Below, piece by piece: positions 1 through 5,354 of a stretch of 5,910 bases of DNA. Both the position numbers and the translations under genes were made by a program. The DNA is from AC-37 sp036389105 (GTDB lineage Bacteria; Actinomycetota; Thermoleophilia; Solirubrobacterales; Thermoleophilaceae): contig DASVQK010000051.1 in the NCBI GenBank assembly GCA_036389105.1, forward strand, positions 1-5,910, given 5' to 3'. Below the pieces are notes generated by a model. The model was not told the origin of the DNA. It searched no databases and saw only the letters and a program-made list of their open reading frames with translations. Position 1 is the first letter of the stretch, and each line of letters starts with the position of its first letter.

Positions 1-1498
1 CCTCGAGCTCGCGCTCGAGCCGCTCGGTGCCCACCCCATGGCGCGCGACGGACACGGAACCGCAGTCAGGGCACGCCGACGGGACGGGCTCGGCGTGGCC
101 GCAGTGGTGGCACGCCAGGCGCCGGGCGGCGCGGTGAAGCACGAGCGCCACGTCGCAGTGCGGGCAGTCCCACACCCGGCCGCAGGACCGGCACGACAGG
201 AAGTTGGACCAGCCGCGGCGGTTGAGCAGCACGATGGCCTTCTGCCCGCGCACGCGCACCTCGTCGAGGGCGGCGAGCGCGCGGGCGTGCAGGAGCCCTG
301 CGGCGTCGAGCGACCCGACCAGCTCCACGGGCGGCAGCGGACGGGAGTCCACGCGCTCGGGCAGCGAGACCCGCTCGAGCGCCAGCCAGCTCTCCGGACG
401 CGGCGTGGCGCTGCCCGCCACCAGCACGGCGCCGCACTGCTCGGCGCGCCGCTCGGCCACCCGACGGGCGTCGTAGCGCGGGTCGCCCTCCTGCTTGTAG
501 GAGGCGTCGTGCTCCTCGTCCACCACGATCAGGCCGAGGTTCGGCAGCGGCGCGAACACCGCCGAGCGCGGGCCCACGCAGACGCGCGCCTCCCCGCGGC
601 GCAGGCGGAGCCACTCGTCGTGGCGCTCCCCGGCCCCCAGGCGCGAATGCAGGACGGCGACCGTGTCGCCGAAGCGCTGCACGAAGCGGGCCGCCGTCTG
701 CGGCGTGAGCGCGATCTCGGGGACGAGGACGATGGCCGAGCGGCCGCGCTCGATGGCCGAGGCGGCCGCGCGCAGGTACACCTCGGTCTTGCCGCTGCCC
801 GTGACGCCGTGCAGCAGGAGGCCGGGGCCCGGGGAGGGGGCGTCCAGACGCGACTCGATGGCGCTCAGCGCGTCGCGCTGCCCGGCGGTGAGCCGGAGGT
901 CATCCGCCGAGCGCGCGCCCACCGAGTGGATGGCCGGCCGGCGCCTGTGCTCGGCGCGCTCGAGCGACACCAGCCCGCGGGCCTCGAGCGAGCGCAGCGT
1001 CGAGTGGTCGGCGCCGGTGGCGCGGCCGAGCCGCGTGACCGGCAGCGGACCGTCCCGAAGCCCCTCCAGGGCCGCGCGCTGACGCGGGCCGAGACGTGCG
1101 CCCGCCGCGAGCGCCGCGCGGCCGGCCGCCGTGATCGTGGCCGCCAGCGTGCGCCGGATGCCGACCCGCGGCAGGCCGCCGATGCCGGACCCGGGCGGGA
1201 GCACCAGCGCCAGCCCGCGCGCCGGCGTCGAGCAGTACTCCTCCGCCACCCAGAGCCCGAGGCGCACGAGCTCCGCCGGCACGCCGCGGTCGAGAGCGGC
1301 GAGCGGCTGGACCAGTCGCTCGGGCGGCACGTCGCTGTGCTCGGTGAGCTCGACCACGACGCCCAGCAGGCGCCGCCGGCCGAACGGCACCACCAGCATC
1401 GAGCCGACGTCCACCCCGTCCATCTCGCCCGGCAGGCGATAGTCGAACGGTCCGCGCAGGGCCCGGGCGGGGGTGAGCGGCTCGACCTTGGCGATCAC
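1..1498 (-). CDS. priA: Primosomal protein N' (replication restart helicase PriA), 3' end outside window
   Basis: PriA is a cytosolic 3'-to-5' superfamily 2 DNA helicase that recognises stalled forks and D-loops and starts replisome reloading. The 499 visible codons begin with an N-terminal 3'-binding-domain-like stretch (AKVEPL, then RGPFDYRLP and VVPFGRR, about residues 3-45). Helicase motifs follow: Walker A GVTGSGKT at 231-238, LVPEIALTPQ near 258-267, Walker B DEEH at 327-330 followed by SYKQ, GSATP at 362-366 and NRRG at 426-429. The zinc-binding insert has all eight expected cysteines (436, 439, 445, 448, 463, 466, 476, 479). The frame runs off the left edge soon after GVGTERLE, so roughly the last 150-200 residues are missing. 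I chose the GTG start at 1498 because the family N-terminus begins there and a -10-like box lies exactly 6 nt upstream; there is no well-spaced Shine-Dalgarno site. It is divergent from the PH-domain gene. The helicase motifs look intact, whereas annotated mycobacterial PriA proteins are described as lacking them. Confidence 0.97.
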   Translation of the reverse strand, partial: MIAKVEPLTPARALRGPFDYRLPGEMDGVDVGSMLVVPFGRRRLLGVVVELTEHSDVPPERLVQPLAALDRGVPAELVRLGLWVAEEYCSTPARGLALVLPPGSGIGGLPRVGIRRTLAATITAAGRAALAAGARLGPRQRAALEGLRDGPLPVTRLGRATGADHSTLRSLEARGLVSLERAEHRRRPAIHSVGARSADDLRLTAGQRDALSAIESRLDAPSPGPGLLLHGVTGSGKTEVYLRAAASAIERGRSAIVLVPEIALTPQTAARFVQRFGDTVAVLHSRLGAGERHDEWLRLRRGEARVCVGPRSAVFAPLPNLGLIVVDEEHDASYKQEGDPRYDARRVAERRAEQCGAVLVAGSATPRPESWLALERVSLPERVDSRPLPPVELVGSLDAAGLLHARALAALDEVRVRGQKAIVLLNRRGWSNFLSCRSCGRVWDCPHCDVALVLHRAARRLACHHCGHAEPVPSACPDCGSVSVARHGVGTERLERELE

Positions 1499-1504
1499 TC
1501 CTCG

Positions 1505-1510
1505 ACCGTA
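1505..1510 (-). promoter_or_regulatory. Candidate -10 box of a leaderless priA promoter
   Basis: The minus strand reads TACGGT here, matching the actinobacterial TANNNT -10 pattern. Six bases (CGAGGA) separate it from the GTG start of priA, so the usual +1 position falls on the G of the start codon. The GAGGA in that gap abuts the GTG and is too close to act as a Shine-Dalgarno site. No TTGACA-like -35 box is visible at 16-18 bp spacing. This is a sequence-based prediction only. Confidence 0.5.
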
Positions 1511-1561
1511 GGGCGACCCCCGGACGCCGCGCCCGCGGTCCCGGCCGCCCGGGTGCGCGGA

Positions 1562-1567
1562 TACGCT
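1562..1567 (+). promoter_or_regulatory. Candidate -10 box of a leaderless promoter for the PH-domain gene
   Basis: The plus strand reads TACGCT, another TANNNT match. Six bases (TGCGGC) separate it from the ATG at 1574, putting the expected +1 on the A of the start codon. No purine-rich Shine-Dalgarno sequence precedes the ATG. There is no recognisable -35 hexamer in the GC-only sequence upstream. The geometry mirrors the priA box on the opposite strand. Confidence 0.5.
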
Positions 1568-1573
1568 TGCGGC

Positions 1574-2080
1574 ATGGAGCTCAGCCCCGGCGAGACGATG
1601 ATCTTCCGCGGCCGTCCGTCGTGGCGCTCGATCCTGGGCTTCTACTTCGTCGGCCTGCTGGTGGCGGCGGGCGCCGGGGTGATCGGGGCGGTGGCCGCGA
1701 GCGAGGCCGCCGTGGGCGTGGCTATCGGGGTCGGCGTGCTCCTGGTCGTGCTGGCCGCGGGCTTCCTGAAGCGCTTCTTCACCCGCTACTTCATCACCAC
1801 GCGCCGCATACGCGTGCAGCGCGGCGTGCTCCGGCGCCAGATCCAGGAGACGCGGCTCGAGCGCCTCCAGGACCACAGCATCACCCAGACCCTGTTCGAG
1901 CGCATGCTGCGCGTGGGCACTATCGACTTCGACACCTCAGGCGAGGAGCACGCCAACCTGTTCCGCTTCGACGGGATCGAGAACCCCGAGGGCGTGGTGC
2001 GCCAGATCGACCGCGTGACCCAGCAGGCGGGCGCGCCGGCGATCCCGCCGGCCGCGGACCCGCCGCCGCCGAACAACTGA
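1574..2080 (+). CDS. Membrane protein with bacterial PH domain (bPH2/DUF304-like)
   Basis: This 168-residue protein opens with the short N-terminal element typical of bPH2 proteins (LSPGETMIFRGRPSW, residues 3-17). Two hydrophobic segments follow at about 20-41 and 45-64, forming a probable helical hairpin in the cytoplasmic membrane. A cytosolic pleckstrin-homology-like domain covers about 70-147: TRYFITTRRIRVQRG, the RLERLQDHSITQT strand region, GTIDFDTSG, and a terminal helix beginning FDGIENPEGVVRQI. A proline- and alanine-rich tail (about 153-168) is probably disordered. The family is widespread and generally uncharacterised; roles in envelope stress or membrane-complex scaffolding have been suggested for some members, but nothing here fixes a function. 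It is the only plus-strand gene in the window, divergent from priA across 75 bp and convergent with the secreted-protein gene. The ATG at 1574 is chosen because homologous N-terminal sequence begins there and a -10 box lies 6 nt upstream. An open frame extends far upstream but is antisense to priA. Confidence 0.88.
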   Translation: MELSPGETMIFRGRPSWRSILGFYFVGLLVAAGAGVIGAVAASEAAVGVAIGVGVLLVVLAAGFLKRFFTRYFITTRRIRVQRGVLRRQIQETRLERLQDHSITQTLFERMLRVGTIDFDTSGEEHANLFRFDGIENPEGVVRQIDRVTQQAGAPAIPPAADPPPPNN

Positions 2081-2108
2081 GGGCGGCGCGGCTCTCGTCG
2101 CACCGCCC
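2081..2108. terminator. Candidate bidirectional terminator hairpin between convergent genes
   Basis: GGGCGG (2081-2086) pairs with CCGCCC (2103-2108). After one C/A mismatch, GCG (2088-2090) pairs with CGC (2099-2101), leaving an 8-nt loop. The hairpin starts immediately after the TGA of the PH-domain gene and lies 25 bp beyond the stop of the oppositely oriented secreted-protein gene, so it could serve both. No U tract follows on either strand, which is common in very GC-rich actinobacteria but makes the call uncertain. Confidence 0.4.
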
Positions 2109-2133
2109 CCGTGTCAGCGTCCCCTGCGGCGAC

Positions 2134-2643
2134 TCAGTCGACCGGGTGGACCTGGACCTGGCCAGTGGCGACCGTGTCCGCCAGCAGCGCGGCCGAGAAG
2201 CAGTCGAGTGAGAACGGTCCCATGATCGCGGTGAAGCCGATCGTGTCCGGCGGCGAGTCCGAGCCCTCGCCGTTGTCGACCACGTGGGCCGAGTAGGTGG
2301 CGATCTGACCCTGGAGCGCCTCCGGAACGAGGTCGCCGTGCGAGCTCTCGACGTGCCCGCTGAAGAAGGCCTCGTTATCCGCCTGGAAGTAGCAGTCGAC
2401 GCTGCCGCGGAAGCTTCCGCCCGGGTTCGAGAACCGGACCCCGCCCGCGGGGGCGACGTCGCCGCCCACCGTCACGCCCTGCGCGTTGAAGCTGAACTTG
2501 TACGGCGTGAAGGAATTGCCCGTGTCCTCGGCCACGGACCCATGGCCGTTCGCGTGGCCCGGGCTGAGCGTCTGCGCGCTCGCCGTGCCCGCCGCCACGA
2601 GCGCCAGGACGCTCGTGACCGCTACCGCAAGAAAGAACCTCAT
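2134..2643 (-). CDS. Predicted secreted protein of unknown function
   Basis: The 169-residue product has a clear Sec-type signal peptide: MRFF with an arginine at position 2, a hydrophobic core at about 5-19, and an ASA cleavage motif at 21-23, so the mature chain would start near Q24. There is no lipobox cysteine and no second membrane segment. The mature part is glycine-, serine- and aromatic-rich with alternating polar and hydrophobic residues, suggesting a small beta-rich fold. Its two cysteines (84 in SVDCYF, 148 in SLDCFS) could form an extracellular disulfide. The segment VVDNGEGSDSPPDTIGF (121-137) resembles a pattern I associate with actinobacterial secreted proteins of unknown function; I cannot name a family with certainty. 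The ATG at 2643 is favoured over an in-frame ATG 33 bp upstream because it has an AGGAGG site at ideal spacing and places the signal peptide at the true N-terminus. It lies downstream of metK on the same strand, after a 111-bp gap. Confidence 0.8.
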   Translation of the reverse strand: MRFFLAVAVTSVLALVAAGTASAQTLSPGHANGHGSVAEDTGNSFTPYKFSFNAQGVTVGGDVAPAGGVRFSNPGGSFRGSVDCYFQADNEAFFSGHVESSHGDLVPEALQGQIATYSAHVVDNGEGSDSPPDTIGFTAIMGPFSLDCFSAALLADTVATGQVQVHPVD

Positions 2644-2650
2644 TCCCCCG

Positions 2651-2656
2651 CCTCCT
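2651..2656 (-). promoter_or_regulatory. Strong Shine-Dalgarno site of the secreted-protein gene
   Basis: The minus strand reads AGGAGG within CGAGGAGGCGG, 7 nt before the ATG at 2643. This near-perfect anti-16S match decides the start codon and sets this gene apart from priA, metK and the PH-domain gene, none of which has such a site. Confidence 0.8.
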
Positions 2657-2667
2657 CGTTGGACCAT

Positions 2668-2678
2668 CCTTGGCAAGG
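2668..2678. repeat. Short perfect inverted repeat CCTTG-G-CAAGG
   Basis: An 11-bp palindrome with 5-bp arms around a single base lies 25 bp upstream of the secreted-protein start codon. It could be a small operator half-site pair or a weak hairpin in the 5' leader. It is short enough to be chance. Confidence 0.3.
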
Positions 2679-2703
2679 CCAGCTTGCGGTCCTATCGGCG
2701 CGA

Positions 2704-2709
2704 AGTCAA
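2704..2709 (-). promoter_or_regulatory. Possible -35 element (TTGACT) for the secreted-protein gene
   Basis: TTGACT on the minus strand matches five of six bases of the consensus -35 hexamer and lies about 60 bp upstream of the start codon. No good -10 sits 16-18 bp downstream; that position reads CAAGCT. The call is therefore weak, and the gene may instead be read from metK or from a promoter for an alternative sigma factor. Confidence 0.22.
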
Positions 2710-2722
2710 CCCCGGCCCGGGG
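2710..2722 (-). terminator. Possible GC-only hairpin after metK
   Basis: CCCCG-GGC-CGGGG on the minus strand forms a 5-bp GC stem with a 3-nt loop, 32 bp beyond the metK stop codon and followed by TTGACTT. The stem is short and there is no true U tract, so it may only attenuate transcription or be incidental in GC-rich DNA. Confidence 0.25.
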
Positions 2723-2754
2723 CAGGGAGCGCGTAAACGGACGAAAGGACGACC

Positions 2755-3999
2755 TCAGGCGGGGGCGGCCTCGCGCTCGCCCAGGCCGGCGGCGTCGCGC
2801 AGGGTCTCCGCCTTGTCGGTCTTCTCCCACGTGAAGTCGTGGTCGTCGCGACCGAAGTGCCCGTAGGCGGCCGTCTTCTGGTAGATCGGCCGGTGCAGCC
2901 GCAGGTACTCGCGGAAGGCGCCGGGCCGCAGGTCGAAGTGCTCGCCGATCAGCTCGGCGATCCGGGCCCGCGGCACCCGCTCGGTGCCGTAGGTCTCCAC
3001 CATCACCGAGACCGGGTGGGCGACGCCGATCGCGTACGCCACCTGGATCTCGCAGCGGTCCGCCAGGCCGGCGGCCACCACGTTCTTGGCCACGTAGCGG
3101 GCCGCGTAGGCGGCCGAGCGGTCCACCTTGGACGGGTCCTTGCCCGAGAACGCGCCGCCGCCGTGCCGTGCCGCGCCGCCGTAGGTGTCGACGATGATCT
3201 TGCGGCCGGTGAGCCCGCAGTCGCCCATCGGGCCGCCGATCTCGAACTTGCCCGTGGGGTTGACCAGGAAGTTGCCCAGGAGCTTCTTCTCGTCGTACAG
3301 CTCGGCGGGCAGGATCGGGCGGACGACGTGCTCCCACAGGTCCGGCTTGATCAGCGTGTCGGCGTCGACCCCCGGCTTGTGCTGCGTGGAGATCAGGATC
3401 TTCTCGATCTCTATCGGTCGGCCGGACTCGTAGCGGACCGTGACCTGGGTCTTGCCGTCGGGCCGCAGGTAGGGCACGAGCTCCGCGCGGCGCACCTCCG
3501 CCAGCCGGTGAGCCAGGCGGTGCGCCAGCGAGATCGGCATCGGCATGAGCTCCTTGGTCTCCCGCGTGGCGTAGCCGAACATCATCCCCTGGTCGCCCGC
3601 GCCCGCCACGTCCAGCTCGTCGTCGTCGGACGGGTCCGTGCGCGACTCGTAGGCCTTGTCGACGCCCTGCGCGATGTCGGGCGACTGCTCGTCGATCGCG
3701 CTGATCACCGCGCACGTGTTGCAGTCGAAGCCGTAGCTGGCGTCGTTGTAGCCGATCTTGTCGACCGTCTCGCGGACGATCTTGGGCACGTCCACGTACG
3801 TGGTGGTCGAGATCTCCCCGGACACCACCACGAGGCCCGTGTTCACGAGCGTCTCGCAGGCCACGCGGCCCTGCGGGTCGTCGCGCATCACGGCGTCCAG
3901 GACGCCGTCGGAGATCTGGTCGGCCATCTTGTCCGGATGGCCCTCGGTGACCGACTCGGAGGTGAAGAGGTACTCGTTGTCTGAAGTTGCTTGGCTCAT
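2755..3999 (-). CDS. metK: S-adenosylmethionine synthetase (methionine adenosyltransferase)
   Basis: MetK makes S-adenosylmethionine from ATP and L-methionine in the cytosol, releasing phosphate and pyrophosphate; it supplies the cell's main methyl donor. The 414-residue product is full length, slightly longer than the usual 385-405. The N-terminal ATP-site segment reads FTSESVTEGHPDK (12-24), with the conserved histidine at 21. The family signatures are GAGDQGMMFGYA (133-144) and GGGAFSGKDPSKVDRS (280-295). Other conserved blocks are NPTGKFEIGGPMGDCGLTGRK (247-267) and the C-terminal GHFGR with a following FTWEKTD (380-395). Residues 398-414 form a small alanine- and acid-rich tail. The ATG at 3999 is chosen because conserved sequence begins within ten residues and the frame upstream is antisense-like noise inside der. 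It starts 14 bp after the der stop, which leaves no room for a SAM riboswitch between the two genes. There is no Shine-Dalgarno site, and a candidate -10 box gives a leader of about 5 nt. Confidence 0.98.
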   Translation of the reverse strand: MSQATSDNEYLFTSESVTEGHPDKMADQISDGVLDAVMRDDPQGRVACETLVNTGLVVVSGEISTTTYVDVPKIVRETVDKIGYNDASYGFDCNTCAVISAIDEQSPDIAQGVDKAYESRTDPSDDDELDVAGAGDQGMMFGYATRETKELMPMPISLAHRLAHRLAEVRRAELVPYLRPDGKTQVTVRYESGRPIEIEKILISTQHKPGVDADTLIKPDLWEHVVRPILPAELYDEKKLLGNFLVNPTGKFEIGGPMGDCGLTGRKIIVDTYGGAARHGGGAFSGKDPSKVDRSAAYAARYVAKNVVAAGLADRCEIQVAYAIGVAHPVSVMVETYGTERVPRARIAELIGEHFDLRPGAFREYLRLHRPIYQKTAAYGHFGRDDHDFTWEKTDKAETLRDAAGLGEREAAPA

Positions 4000-4010
4000 G
4001 GAGGCCGGAG

Positions 4011-4016
4011 AGATTA
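4011..4016 (-). promoter_or_regulatory. Candidate metK -10 box overlapping the der stop codon
   Basis: The minus strand reads TAATCT (TANNNT), and its first three bases are the TAA stop codon of der. The metK ATG lies 11 nt downstream, so a start of transcription about 7 nt past the box would give a leader of roughly 5 nt without a ribosome-binding site. No -35 consensus is visible in the end of der. If real, metK has its own promoter even though it lies directly behind der. Confidence 0.45.
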
Positions 4017-5354
4017 GCGGCTGCGTCCCGCCCCTCGGGGGCCGCGCCGCGACTCCTCGCGCCCGTGGTAGTCGATCACGAGCGGCACGCCCTCGAGCCC
4101 GTAGCGCTCCCTGAGCCGGTTCTCGAGGAAGAAGCCGTAGTCGCGGGTCAGGCGGCCGCGGTCGGACACCTGAATGCTGAAGCGCGGCGGCGCGGTGGCG
4201 TACTGCGTCATGTAGAGGAACTTGAGCCGCCTGCCGCGCACCACGGGCGGCTGGCGCGCGGCCTCCACGTCCGACACGAAGCGGTTGAGCTCGCCGGTTG
4301 GGATGCGCGTGGCGGCGCGGTCCGCCAGGTCGATCGCCCGCGCCAGGAGCCGCCGCACCCCGCGGCCGGTCTTGGCCGACACCGCGAGCACCTCCGGGCG
4401 CAGCCGCAGGCGCACCAGGGCGCGATCGCGCGCGTCGTCCAGCTCGGTGCGCGTCACGTCCCACTTGTTGAGCGCCAGCACCGTGGCGCAGCCCTTGACC
4501 ATCGCCAGCTCGGCCACGCGCAGGTCCTCGCTGGTCACGCCCTCCCGGGCGTCGCACACCACGATCGCCGCCTGCGCCCGCTCGGCGGCCCGCTCCGAGC
4601 GCAGCTGCGCGTAGTAGTCCACCGTCCCGGCCACCTTCGCGCGCCGCCGCAGCCCGGCCGTGTCCACAAGCAGGACCGGCCTGCCGTCCACCTCGAGGCG
4701 CGTGTCGATCGCGTCGCGCGTGGTGCCCGCGCGGTCCGACACGATCACCCGCTCCTGGCCCAGGAACGCGTTGACGAGCGACGACTTGCCCACGTTCGGC
4801 CGCCCGATCACGGCCAGCCGCACCTCGCCGGCCGGGTCACCGTGGGCGTCGGGCCCCTCGCCAAGGGCCTCCACCACCCGGTCCAGCAGGTCGCCGGTGC
4901 CGAGCCCCTGGGCCGCGGACACCGCCACCGGCTCGCCCAGGCCCAGGCGGTGGAACTCGGCGGCGTCGGGGATGGCGGCCGCGCTGTCCACCTTGTTGGC
5001 CGCGACGATGACCGGCACCGGCGCGCCGCGCAGCTCCTCGGCCAGCTCCAGGTCCCCCGGCCGCGCGCCCGCCCGCGCGTCCACGGCCAGCACGATCGCG
5101 TCCGCGTCGGCCAGCGCCGTGCGCGCCTGGCGCTGGACCTCCCGCGCCAGCTGGCCGGCGTCCGCCATGTCCACCCCGCCGGTGTCCACCAGCAGGAAGC
5201 GGCGGCCGTTCCAGTCGGCCTCGACCTCCTTGCGGTCGCGCGTGACGCCGGCCTGCTCGTGCACCACGGCCTCGCGGGTTCCGCTCAGCCGGTTGACCAG
5301 GGTCGACTTGCCGACGTTGGGATAGCCGACGACCGCCACCCGCGGCAGGGCCAT
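4014..5354 (-). CDS. der: Ribosome biogenesis GTPase Der (EngA)
   Basis: Der is an essential GTPase with two tandem G domains that helps mature the 50S ribosomal subunit. The 446-residue product is of normal length and complete. G domain 1: G1 GYPNVGKS (10-17), G2 threonine 38 in GVTRD, G3 DTGG (57-60), G4 NKVD (120-123), G5 SA near 146. After a short Gly/Asp/Pro linker (about 165-177), G domain 2 has G1 GRPNVGKS (184-191), GTTRD (210-214), DTAG (231-234), NKWD (296-299) and SAK (326-328). The C-terminal KH-like domain (about 350-432) includes LKFLYMTQ, PPRFSIQV and YGFFLENRLRERYG, followed by a basic tail rich in Arg and Gly. The start ATG shares its A with the cmk TGA stop (TGATG), implying termination-reinitiation coupling; no strong Shine-Dalgarno site precedes it. 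The cmk-der pair is a common bacterial arrangement. Confidence 0.98.
   Translation of the reverse strand: MALPRVAVVGYPNVGKSTLVNRLSGTREAVVHEQAGVTRDRKEVEADWNGRRFLLVDTGGVDMADAGQLAREVQRQARTALADADAIVLAVDARAGARPGDLELAEELRGAPVPVIVAANKVDSAAAIPDAAEFHRLGLGEPVAVSAAQGLGTGDLLDRVVEALGEGPDAHGDPAGEVRLAVIGRPNVGKSSLVNAFLGQERVIVSDRAGTTRDAIDTRLEVDGRPVLLVDTAGLRRRAKVAGTVDYYAQLRSERAAERAQAAIVVCDAREGVTSEDLRVAELAMVKGCATVLALNKWDVTRTELDDARDRALVRLRLRPEVLAVSAKTGRGVRRLLARAIDLADRAATRIPTGELNRFVSDVEAARQPPVVRGRRLKFLYMTQYATAPPRFSIQVSDRGRLTRDYGFFLENRLRERYGLEGVPLVIDYHGREESRRGPRGAGRSR

Noticed and set aside
66..614. Minus-strand open frame of 182 codons
   Set aside because: It is a shifted-frame shadow inside priA; the translation is Arg/Ala/Pro-rich with no motif.
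38..1573. Long plus-strand open frame running into the PH-domain gene, suggesting a 680-residue fusion
   Set aside because: The first 512 codons are exactly antisense to priA, whose motifs are unmistakable, and the translation is low-complexity Arg/Ala/His/Gly noise. Recognisable bPH2 sequence starts only at the ATG at 1574.
1567..2211. Plus-strand 214-codon frame overlapping the PH-domain gene
   Set aside because: It is the PH-domain gene read in another frame; the composition is Arg/Ala/Gly/Pro noise and it runs antisense into the secreted-protein gene.
2644..2676. Alternative start of the secreted protein 33 bp upstream
   Set aside because: It would place an eleven-residue Gly/Arg-rich tail before the signal peptide and translate the Shine-Dalgarno site; the ATG at 2643 has ideal spacing.
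2375..3715. 446-codon minus-strand frame across metK and the secreted-protein gene
   Set aside because: It is the wrong frame of metK, kept open by high GC at codon positions.
2839..3984. 381-codon plus-strand frame opposite metK
   Set aside because: Antisense shadow rich in Val/His/Arg/Asp, with no domain or start signal.
4000..4013. SAM riboswitch upstream of metK
   Set aside because: Only 14 bp separate der from metK, and no aptamer-sized noncoding stretch exists there.
4000..4557. Upstream in-frame extension of metK to 600 codons
   Set aside because: The extra 186 residues are a shifted-frame reading of der; conserved MetK sequence begins just after the ATG at 3999.
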